Shown here: piece by piece, positions 24,340 through 30,540 of the stretch
Layout of the letters: every line of letters begins with the position of its first letter
How positions within the stretch are numbered: the stretch's first letter is position 1
Origin: CAYGUK01 sp964352985
Lineage (GTDB): Bacteria > Pseudomonadota > Gammaproteobacteria > JAHCLG01
Length of the DNA: 30,540 nucleotides
Reading direction: 5' to 3'
Assembly (NCBI GenBank): GCA_964352985.1
Contig: CAYGUK010000044.1
Location: forward strand, 1 to 30,540
Translations under genes and position numbers: made by a program
The notes under the pieces: generated by a model
Told to the model about the DNA's origin: nothing
Seen by the model: the letters and a program-made list of their open reading frames with translations, nothing else
The model's database searches: none

Positions 24340-24594
24340 TTAACTACCGGATAAAAGAATACCATTTACAATACAACTTACTGTATCAAACATATACTGA
24401 TCAAAACCTACAACATTGAAGTTAATATGATACTTTTGTTCTAATTGGGTTGCTATCAGTAAAACATTCAATGAACTCAAGCGACCAGAAAGCAACAATG
24501 ATTCATCATCATCAAAAGATTGCGTATCGCCATTTTGTTGCAGAATTTCTTGAACTAACGCCCTAATTTCTGCTGTTAAGTTTTCTTCATTCAT
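24340..24594 (-). CDS. Stand-alone carrier protein (DltC/ACP-like)
   Basis: 84 residues, the size of an acyl or D-alanyl carrier protein. The pattern DDDESLLLSGRLSSLNVLLI followed by ATQLEQKYHINF is the region around the phosphopantetheine serine, placing it at Ser41. The usual preceding Asp (DSL) is Ser here, giving SSL. The ATG follows directly on the TAA of the MBOAT gene with no base between, so the two are translated as a pair. The likely role is to hold an amino acid as a thioester, loaded by the adenylation enzyme at 21216-22757, and pass it to the MBOAT protein. A fatty-acid or polyketide carrier is less likely because no such genes are nearby. Confidence 0.85.
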   Translation of the reverse strand: MNEENLTAEIRALVQEILQQNGDTQSFDDDESLLLSGRLSSLNVLLIATQLEQKYHINFNVVGFDQYMFDTVSCIVNGILLSGS

Positions 24595-25992
24595 TTAACT
24601 TATCCCAATTAGCCGTCCATAAAAATGAAAAATGGTGGCCCCACTCGCTTGTAAATAGGGTGAATTAATAACACTTAATAATAAATAAAATCCAAGCACA
24701 AAAAAACATTTTCGACTTTTAATCAGCAGATTTAATTCATTTATATTACATCGTTGAGATCGTATTTGAGATATACCAATCCCCATCCCTAAAATAAGAC
24801 AATAAATGACATAAGTAAAATACGCCTGACAGGCATGTATTAATCCTAGTGTAAAAATCTGTGATCCTTTTGCAAAAAAATGATAAATAGCATTTCCCAA
24901 TCCAGCGGCTGCCATCGTAGCCACAAATAATCGAATTTTAGCTTGTCCTTCGCCTTTAAAAAATCTAAAAAAACAAGGGTAAAAGAAGTGGTCGACTAGT
25001 AATTCTTTAAAATAATAATAATATCGATTCCAAAATTCCACGAGAGTTAAAGAATAAAAAGGCTTATAAGTATTGCGCAATGCATTAAACCCACTCATTC
25101 TAACAATAGCAATAATAGCATGACCAATAAAAAATAATTTCAATGACGTGATAATAAAGTGGCTAAATAACACAAGCCATGCTTCGTGACACAGCAGTAC
25201 TTGATGATGGATTTCAAGATTAATTAATGATTGTTGTAAACTAGGGATATGAAAAATCAAAGTAATGCGCATTACTTCATTTAAAATAACACCTAAAATA
25301 AGGGCCCAAAACATGAGTTTTATGGCTTTTAATTGAACTCGCGCTAAGTTTTCTGGATCTTTTATTTCTATTTGATCGAGATAGTTTATCCCTTTAGGAA
25401 ATGGCGTTAATGTACTCCCCCACATGGGCATAAACAATAATACTTGATGTAACCTATCAGTTAACTTCCTTTTATTCGATTTAAGACTATAAGCTAAAAA
25501 CCAAAAAAATCGATTAAAAAAAACTAAAAATCCGAACATATATAAATTAGTCAGGATTTTAAAATAAACTAAGATTAACAGGATAAGTAACAATAAAATT
25601 AAAAAAGATAAACTATATCGACTTAATAAATGATCTCGAAATCTAAACCGTAATTCCATTATGATGAATGCAAAAAGATAAAATAAAACCCAACCTATAT
25701 AATAGCCCTTATTACTTAGATTGATATTTAATACCGTAGTCAAACCCCAGTGCTGAATAAAAATTAGCAGCAAACTCGCAACAATAATAATATTTCGTCG
25801 TTGTTTAGGAAAAAAACTCGTTAGAAATAATGCAACAACAACAATTGGCGAATACAACACAGACACATTTAAATACATCAGACTAAACACTAAAAGCAAG
25901 GCGAATTTACCTGATTTTGAACTAGCAAACGACAACGCCGCAGGATGATTTTCCCAGTGTCTGAATTTTTTTATCGATGGCCACTTCCACAT
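24595..25992 (-). CDS. MBOAT-family membrane acyltransferase (DltB-like, divergent)
   Basis: 465 residues with about ten to twelve hydrophobic segments. The MBOAT signature is recognisable in divergent form: LVEFWNRYYYYFKELLVDHFFYP (about 317-339, compare FWRRWH…DYLYIP) and the putative catalytic histidine in GLGNAIYHFF (His371, compare GLWHG). MBOAT proteins such as DltB, PatA and AlgI move an acyl or aminoacyl group across or at the membrane to an extracytoplasmic acceptor. Direct coupling to the carrier gene argues for a carrier-bound donor, as in DltB. The usual helper DltD is not in this window. It starts at an ATG without a strong ribosome site. It could instead serve a lipid or peptidoglycan target. 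Confidence 0.8.
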   Translation of the reverse strand: MWKWPSIKKFRHWENHPAALSFASSKSGKFALLLVFSLMYLNVSVLYSPIVVVALFLTSFFPKQRRNIIIVASLLLIFIQHWGLTTVLNINLSNKGYYIGWVLFYLFAFIIMELRFRFRDHLLSRYSLSFLILLLLILLILVYFKILTNLYMFGFLVFFNRFFWFLAYSLKSNKRKLTDRLHQVLLFMPMWGSTLTPFPKGINYLDQIEIKDPENLARVQLKAIKLMFWALILGVILNEVMRITLIFHIPSLQQSLINLEIHHQVLLCHEAWLVLFSHFIITSLKLFFIGHAIIAIVRMSGFNALRNTYKPFYSLTLVEFWNRYYYYFKELLVDHFFYPCFFRFFKGEGQAKIRLFVATMAAAGLGNAIYHFFAKGSQIFTLGLIHACQAYFTYVIYCLILGMGIGISQIRSQRCNINELNLLIKSRKCFFVLGFYLLLSVINSPYLQASGATIFHFYGRLIGIS

Positions 25993-26067
25993 AGTTGAAT
26001 ACTTAATGGCTTAAAATCAAAAGATTACACTAATTTGCATTGAGATACTACGCATAACTATTTCGAA

Positions 26068-26084
26068 ATGTTATTTTATAACAT
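26068..26084. promoter_or_regulatory. Palindrome upstream of the MBOAT gene
   Basis: ATGTTAT (26068-26074) and ATAACAT (26078-26084) are perfect 7-base arms around TTT, 75 bases before the MBOAT ATG. It resembles a repressor operator; no regulator gene is seen in the window. Confidence 0.35.
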
Positions 26085-26134
26085 GTTGATTTTTCATGAT
26101 GTGAAATATTTTTTGAAAATATAACGCAATTTAC

Positions 26135-26163
26135 TTGCATACCCAAAATATATGGCATATAAT
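26135..26163 (+). promoter_or_regulatory. Sigma-70-type promoter without a gene downstream
   Basis: TTGCAT (26135-26140) and TATAAT (26158-26163) have a 17-base spacer, a near-ideal promoter. Only about 90 bases follow before the terminator at 26251-26280, with no usable reading frame, so it would make a short RNA, drive a gene lost in the assembly gap, or be a leftover. Confidence 0.6.
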
Positions 26164-26171
26164 ATGCATAT
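26148..26171 (+). repeat. 24-bp direct repeat, copy 1 (pilin promoter region)
   Basis: These 24 bases, which contain GGCATATAATATGC, recur identically at 26500-26523. They include the TATAAT box. The flanks of the two copies differ. Confidence 0.9.
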
Positions 26172-26230
26172 AGAAAGTTAATTGAGTAACTTGAAAATTC
26201 TTAGTACCCAGCACGACCCTCAACAATAAT

Positions 26231-26280
26231 AATACTACCTCAGCACCCTCGGGCAGATAATACCAGCAAGTCTGCCCTTT
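26231..26280. repeat. 50-bp direct repeat at left edge of gap
   Basis: The last 50 bases before the N-run are identical to the first 50 bases after it (26381-26430). This is what two contig ends sharing an overlap would look like, or a true repeat on both sides of missing sequence. Confidence 0.95.
26251..26280 (+). terminator. Terminator, copy at left edge of gap
   Basis: GGGCAGA (26251-26257) and TCTGCCC (26271-26277) form a perfect stem followed by T. It is related to the terminator after the pilin gene at 27050-27085. Confidence 0.8.
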
Positions 26281-26380
26281 NNNNNNNNNNNNNNNNNNNN
26301 NNNNNNNNNNNNNNNNNNNNNNNNNNNNNNNNNNNNNNNNNNNNNNNNNNNNNNNNNNNNNNNNNNNNNNNNNNNNNNNN
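26281..26380. other. Assembly gap of 100 N
   Basis: Exactly 100 N, the usual placeholder for a gap of unknown size. Both edges carry the same 50 bases, so real length may be zero or many kilobases of repeats. Confidence 0.99.
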
Positions 26381-26430
26381 AATACTACCTCAGCACCCTC
26401 GGGCAGATAATACCAGCAAGTCTGCCCTTT
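26381..26430. repeat. 50-bp direct repeat at right edge of gap
   Basis: Identical to 26231-26280. It contains a second copy of the GGGCAGA…TCTGCCC stem (26401-26427) followed here by five T and CCTTTT, a complete intrinsic terminator. Confidence 0.95.
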
Positions 26431-26499
26431 TTCCTTTTGTTTCTAATAAGTTAAAAAATATTTTTTAAAAAAATAGGTCATTTCACTGGAATTGTACCT

Positions 26500-26523
26500 A
26501 TATATGGCATATAATATGCATAT
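26500..26523 (+). repeat. 24-bp direct repeat, copy 2, with pilin -10 box
   Basis: Identical to 26148-26171. TATAAT is at 26510-26515, 63 bases before the pilin ATG, and is the likely pilin promoter. The -35 region is weaker than in copy 1 (TGGAAT at 26487-26492). Confidence 0.85.
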
Positions 26524-26577
26524 GAAACCTGGCATAGTAAATGCATACAACATCTTTTGGCACGTGGAGTATTTGAA

Positions 26578-26994
26578 ATGAAGAAAGTAAGTTTAAAAGG
26601 CTTTACCCTTACAGAGTTATTAGCCGTGATGGTAATCCTCGGCACAATTATGATTCTCGCCATTCCGCTTTTCCGTGGCTATACAGAAAAGGCAAAATAT
26701 TCTGAAGCGGTTAGACTTATCGATCCTTATAAAAAAGCGGTCACCTGGTGTATTGTAACAGGTGGCACAAAAGTGGGATGTGATTCGGCAACGAATAATA
26801 TTCCTCATACTTATTCCAGTGACACAGGACTTGTGCAATCTATTATAGTTAAAGATGGTACCATTACCCTTGTACCTAATAAACAAGACGGTATTTTAAC
26901 CACTGACACTTATGTTTTAACTCCCTCATTACGAAATGGCCGCATATCTTGGTCAACTGCTGGAGGTAGTGTTGTTAGAGGTTTAACGAATTAA
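26578..26994 (+). CDS. Type IV pilin-like prepilin
   Basis: 138 residues from an ATG with GGAG about 8 bases upstream; an upstream in-frame start at 26557 is rejected. The prepilin leader MKKVSLKG is cut before Phe9 in GFTLTELLAVMVILGTIMILA, the class III signal with the conserved Glu at mature position 5, followed by the hydrophobic assembly helix. Two cysteines (WCIVTGGTKVGC) lie close together in the middle rather than at the C-terminus, where major pilins usually have their loop. It is a short, single pilin gene outside any assembly gene cluster, with repeated promoter and terminator sequences around it. It may be a pilus or type II secretion pseudopilin subunit. Confidence 0.85.
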   Translation: MKKVSLKGFTLTELLAVMVILGTIMILAIPLFRGYTEKAKYSEAVRLIDPYKKAVTWCIVTGGTKVGCDSATNNIPHTYSSDTGLVQSIIVKDGTITLVPNKQDGILTTDTYVLTPSLRNGRISWSTAGGSVVRGLTN

Positions 26995-27049
26995 AATATA
27001 AACAAACTCTCCACCCACAAATAATAATATTATCTTAGCACCCACCCAT

Positions 27050-27085
27050 GGGCAGAAAGAATACCACGCTTCTGCCCTTTTTATT
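27050..27085 (+). terminator. Terminator after the pilin gene
   Basis: GGGCAGAA (27050-27057) and TTCTGCCC (27070-27077) form an 8-base stem followed by TTTTTATTTT. The stem, the ATACCA loop core and about 40 upstream bases resemble the copies at the gap edges, marking them as parts of the same repeated cassette. Confidence 0.88.
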
Positions 27086-27136
27086 TTGTAGAAGAATCTT
27101 TATAATTTCCCAATTAATTCGAACAGGGATGTAAAT

Positions 27137-28369
27137 GTGACCACACAATCGATAATTGCGATCATTTTCCTTTTAACAACTTTATCAAGCTATATCAATT
27201 ATCGATTTTTTAAATTACCTGCGGCCATTGGGATCACATTATTTACTCTGATACTTTCAATTATTTTTGTTTTGATTGATCAATTTATCTGGGATCTCAA
27301 TCCCTATGTTCAACCAGTTTTAACGCATATCGATTTCAACAAAACGTTTATGGATGGGATGTTAAGTTTCTTGTTATTTGCCGGTAGCCTCCAAATTAAT
27401 ATTAATGATTTAGCGAAAGAAAAAGTGGTAATCATTTTACTCACTACGGTTGGTGTTATCTTATCAACGTTTATTATTGGATTTTTAGTTTTTTATATTA
27501 CCAACTTACTTCATATTTATTTCCCATTAATTGATTGTTTAACCTTTGGCGCGCTTATCTCGCCTACTGATCCGATCGCAGTGCTTGCTTCATTAAAAAA
27601 TGCTAATGCCCCAAAAAAACTTGAGGTAAAAATTGCGGGTGAATCTCTTTTTAATGATGGCATAGGCATTGTAATGTTTGTGATTATGGTGAGTTTTTAT
27701 AGTGGTAATAATGATGTTTCTTACCACGGCATTATATTACTTTTTTTTCAACAATTATGTGGTGGCATTCTATTTGGATTAATTCTCGCAGGGATCACAA
27801 AGTTTCTATTAAAAGGGATTTATAATTTACAAGTCGTGATCCTTATCACGTTAAGTTTAGTTACCTCTGGTTATTTACTGGCTATTAAACTTGGTGTATC
27901 CGGACCAATTGCTATCGTCGTAGCAGGCTTATCTTTAGGCAGTGCCTTAAAACATGGTTTAATTCCTAAAAAAACGGTTCAATTTTTAGCTGGATTTTGG
28001 GAAATGATTGATGAAGTATTAAACGCCCTATTATTTGTCTTAATAGGATTAGAATTACTCAATATTAATTTATCAACAACCTCAACCTTATTAGCGTTAA
28101 CCGCTATTCCCATCGTTTTAATTGCGCGTTATATTAGCGTTGCAGGACCACTAATGATTTGGGGTCGGTATCGAGATTTTAAACAAAAAGCCATTACGAT
28201 TATGACTTGGGGTGGATTACGTGGCGGCGTTTCTATAGCGCTCGCATTATCTTTACCTGAAGGACCAGTAAAAGATGAGGTGATTGCCATTACTTATTCA
28301 GTCGTTGTGTTTTCGATTTTGGTACAAGGCTTAACGATAAAAAGATTAATTAAGTTTTGTTTAAAATAA
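27137..28369 (+). CDS. CPA1-type sodium/proton antiporter
   Basis: 410 residues, about twelve membrane segments. The core of the monovalent cation/proton antiporter family is present: FGALISPTDPIAVLASL and KIAGESLFNDGIGIVMF, where the Asn-Asp pair of FND takes part in ion exchange, and later TWGGLRGGVSIALALSLP. NhaP-type proteins export sodium or potassium against protons for pH and salt control. The start is GTG at 27137; an overlapping ATG at 27135 runs straight into a TGA. GGGA stands about 8 bases upstream. Ion specificity is not readable. It is followed by an MFS gene 49 bases later. Confidence 0.92.
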   Translation: MTTQSIIAIIFLLTTLSSYINYRFFKLPAAIGITLFTLILSIIFVLIDQFIWDLNPYVQPVLTHIDFNKTFMDGMLSFLLFAGSLQININDLAKEKVVIILLTTVGVILSTFIIGFLVFYITNLLHIYFPLIDCLTFGALISPTDPIAVLASLKNANAPKKLEVKIAGESLFNDGIGIVMFVIMVSFYSGNNDVSYHGIILLFFQQLCGGILFGLILAGITKFLLKGIYNLQVVILITLSLVTSGYLLAIKLGVSGPIAIVVAGLSLGSALKHGLIPKKTVQFLAGFWEMIDEVLNALLFVLIGLELLNINLSTTSTLLALTAIPIVLIARYISVAGPLMIWGRYRDFKQKAITIMTWGGLRGGVSIALALSLPEGPVKDEVIAITYSVVVFSILVQGLTIKRLIKFCLK

Positions 28370-28418
28370 AATAACAGACCATTTTAGTTATCAACAAACA
28401 CAAAAATGGAAGGGAAAA

Positions 28419-29678
28419 ATGATTTCAAGAAGTTCATTTATAGGCGCAGCGCTTGGGACATTAATAGAATATTATGATTATGCCTTAATAAGTATTTTTC
28501 TTCCCATTATTGCACCGCTATTTTTTCCTGGTGAAAATGTCTATCAATCTCTTTCGAAATGTTATTTTGTTTTAATGATTGCCTTTTTTTCTCGACCGCT
28601 TGGGGGATTATTCTTCGGTATTATTGGCGATAAACTCGGTAGGAAAAAAGCATTAATGTTAGCAATTTATGGGATAGCCATCGCAACATTTGCACTTGGA
28701 TTAATTCCAACTTATCAACATATCGGTTGGTTTGCTATTTTTCTCCTGATGTTTTGTAAAATTATTCAAGTGTTTTGTTTTGGTGGTGAATATAATGGCG
28801 CCGGTATTTATATCGTTGAACACGCTGGTATAAAAATGCAATCAACGTTTAGCGGATTATTAACTGCCATGACATTATCAGGCGGCTTACTTGCTTCAAT
28901 TATTGGTATCATCTTAACTTTAAAAATAATGCCACATTGGAGTTGGCGTGTTGCATTTTTTCTGGGAGGTTTACTTGGATTTTGGACCATTACCTATCGT
29001 AGAAAAATGTTAGAATCACCTCACTTTATACCGGCTGATCCTAAAATTCATACATTCAAAAAAATGTGCAACCTCTATCGAAAAGAATTAACCGCAGGTA
29101 TTTTTATCGGCGGTCTTGCGACTGTTCCCTACACCACTGTTTTAACCTTTATTAATCCCGTGTTAACGGCTAAAGGATTGATGACAACGCATCAACTTAT
29201 GTTATTACAAACGTTTATGATCACCATATCAATTATTACCACCATTTTAGCAGGACTACTTGCTGATAAATTCAATGCGTCTCGGATGATGAAACTCGGT
29301 TGTTTGCTCCTAGTATTTTTATCTTATCCTGCCTTACTAGGACTTGATATCAATCAATTTTATTGGATTATAATTGGCGAAATCGTTATTTTGACTGCAA
29401 ACGAAATTCAACTTGCACCTGCCCATGCTTATCTCAAAAGTATCTTTGCCATGCAATTTCGTTATCGCGCTAGTTCAATTAGCTTTTGCCTTGGGATGTC
29501 TGTTTTTGGTGGCTTAACACCAGTTGTCGAGAATTGGCTTTATCAATTAACTCATCATTTTAGTATTATATTTATCTGGCCAAGTGTTGTTGCGCTTGGT
29601 ACTTATATTTCAATGGTTCTGGTTTCACAAAAACAAAATAATATGGAAACAAACAATCTCTCTGTAGCAATTAAATAA
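28419..29678 (+). CDS. MFS transporter, metabolite/proton symporter type
   Basis: 419 residues, twelve predicted membrane segments. The N-terminal stretch GAALGTLIEYYDYALIS and the loop motif GDKLGRKKAL, plus the downstream CFGGEYNGAGIYIVEH block, place it in the MHS group of the major facilitator superfamily (ProP, KgtP, ShiA relatives), which import metabolites such as betaine, proline or dicarboxylates with protons. The substrate cannot be told. The ribosome site GGAAGGGA is strong. It lies 49 bases after the antiporter gene and converges with the ABC ATPase gene; no clear terminator was seen between them. Confidence 0.9.
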   Translation: MISRSSFIGAALGTLIEYYDYALISIFLPIIAPLFFPGENVYQSLSKCYFVLMIAFFSRPLGGLFFGIIGDKLGRKKALMLAIYGIAIATFALGLIPTYQHIGWFAIFLLMFCKIIQVFCFGGEYNGAGIYIVEHAGIKMQSTFSGLLTAMTLSGGLLASIIGIILTLKIMPHWSWRVAFFLGGLLGFWTITYRRKMLESPHFIPADPKIHTFKKMCNLYRKELTAGIFIGGLATVPYTTVLTFINPVLTAKGLMTTHQLMLLQTFMITISIITTILAGLLADKFNASRMMKLGCLLLVFLSYPALLGLDINQFYWIIIGEIVILTANEIQLAPAHAYLKSIFAMQFRYRASSISFCLGMSVFGGLTPVVENWLYQLTHHFSIIFIWPSVVALGTYISMVLVSQKQNNMETNNLSVAIK

Positions 29679-29706
29679 TCCATTTTTATCATCAGTTAAA
29701 AAAAAT

Positions 29707-30540
29707 TTACACTTTAATTCTTGTATGTTCGACTTCATCAAATAAATGGATTTCACCCAACATCATTGTTAGATTCAAGATTTTTCCGGAAGTATAATGC
29801 TGATAACCTGGTTGGCGTAAAACAATTTTCGTTTCAGTGTCGGGAATTTTACCATAAATCATGGTATCTGCGCCCAACGCTTCTATCCATTCCACAATAA
29901 TTTGAAAATGATATCTATCAGTTCTAGCTATCGCTAAATGCTCCGGTCTAATGCCAACAATTACTTTATCCTCATTATTAAGTGGCGTTTCTAAGTTAAG
30001 TTGATTCTGCTTAATGGATAACACATAACCATCATTGACGACATTTGCTGGAATAAAATTCATTGCAGGTGAGCCAATAAATCCAGCCACAAACATATTC
30101 GCCGGTTTATCATAAATTTCTAAGGGTGTTCCAATTTGTTGAACTTTACCTTCATTTAGCACAATCATTCTATCAGCTAATGTCATGGCTTCGACTTGAT
30201 CATGCGTGACATAAATACTTGTGGTATTAAATTGTTGTTGAATTGATTTTAATTGTAAACGCATTTTAACTCTTAATGTAGCATCAAGATTTGATAAAGG
30301 TTCATCAAATAAAAATATTTTTGGTTTGCGAACTATTGCTCTGCCCATGGCTACTCGTTGTCTTTGCCCCCCAGAAAGCTCACGCGGTTTTCGATTTAAA
30401 TAAGGTTCTAAATGCAGCATTTCGGCTGCTAACATGACTCTTTCTTTAATCACTTTTCGTTTGTGACCACGCATTTTTAAACTATAAGCCATGTTTTGAA
30501 AAACTGTCATGTGAGGATAAAGCGCGTAATTTTGAAATAC
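29707..30540 (-). CDS. ABC transporter ATPase, MalK/UgpC type (5' part outside window)
   Basis: The frame is open through the right edge, so the Walker A part is missing; an ATG at 30510 is internal, since the residues before it (VFQNYALYPH) form the Q-loop. Visible are the signature LSGGQRQRVAMGRAI, Walker B KIFLFDEPLSNLDA, the H-loop YVTHDQVEAMTLADR and the C-terminal regulatory (TOBE-like) domain, as in MalK and UgpC. Such ATPases drive sugar or glycerol-3-phosphate import. The cognate permease genes are not in the window. About 277 residues are seen of an expected 360. Confidence 0.9.
   Translation of the reverse strand, partial: VFQNYALYPHMTVFQNMAYSLKMRGHKRKVIKERVMLAAEMLHLEPYLNRKPRELSGGQRQRVAMGRAIVRKPKIFLFDEPLSNLDATLRVKMRLQLKSIQQQFNTTSIYVTHDQVEAMTLADRMIVLNEGKVQQIGTPLEIYDKPANMFVAGFIGSPAMNFIPANVVNDGYVLSIKQNQLNLETPLNNEDKVIVGIRPEHLAIARTDRYHFQIIVEWIEALGADTMIYGKIPDTETKIVLRQPGYQHYTSGKILNLTMMLGEIHLFDEVEHTRIKV

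Noticed and set aside
26148..26523. Insertion sequence or integron around the pilin repeats
   Set aside because: No transposase or integrase frame, no terminal inverted repeats and no target duplication were seen.
26478..26886. Reverse frames of 61 and 88 codons over the pilin gene
   Set aside because: They overlap the clearly supported forward pilin gene and lack starts with ribosome sites.
26231..27085. CRISPR-like repeats
   Set aside because: Only two or three copies of unequal spacing that coincide with promoter and terminator sequences; no spacers or cas genes.

Overview
The window is AT-rich DNA from a gammaproteobacterium. The neighbourhoods pabB-nudL and prkA-yeaH-ycgB, together with ubiG, pepN and class II fumC, are gammaproteobacterial. 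A gene for a protein closely resembling the Dot/Icm type IV secretion subunit IcmD (DotP) and a eukaryotic-like protein kinase gene point to the Legionellales (Legionella/Coxiella relatives), probably host-associated. This placement is inferred from protein motifs; no rRNA or tRNA gene was seen in the window.

Layout. 1-2.3 kb: fumarase C (its start lies before the window), a small exported protein and a decayed reverse-strand frame. 2.4-6.9 kb: a tight forward block pabB-nudL-ubiG-mupP/gph-like phosphatase (folate, CoA/nucleotide housekeeping, ubiquinone, sugar-phosphate clean-up), then an orphan TAXI-type solute-binding protein. 7.0-7.3 kb: a small unknown gene with its own palindromic leader. 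7.3-10.9 kb (reverse): an IcmD-like protein, a FUSC inner-membrane pump and an HlyD-type adaptor, possibly one operon. 11-13.6 kb (reverse): pepN. 14-19.1 kb: the stress operon prkA-yeaH-ycgB behind a sigma-S-like -10, then a glutaredoxin-like lipoprotein.

19.2-26.0 kb (reverse) is the most unusual part. It holds a 629-residue protein with eukaryotic-like kinase motifs, a stand-alone amino-acid adenylation enzyme, two paralogous four-cysteine exported proteins, a stand-alone carrier protein and an MBOAT-family membrane acyltransferase. Adenylation enzyme, carrier and MBOAT are three of the four parts of a D-alanylation (Dlt) system. DltD is missing, and the two exported proteins occupy the space between the activating enzyme and the carrier. 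I propose a Dlt-like aminoacylation cassette whose target or extracytoplasmic partner may be these exported proteins.

26.0-27.1 kb contains a type IV pilin cassette. A 24-bp promoter-region repeat and a terminator repeat surround a 100-N assembly gap whose two edges carry the same 50 bases, so pilin copies may be collapsed or missing. 27.1-30.5 kb: a CPA1 sodium/proton antiporter, an MHS-type MFS transporter and the 3' part of a MalK/UgpC-type ABC ATPase gene that runs off the right edge.
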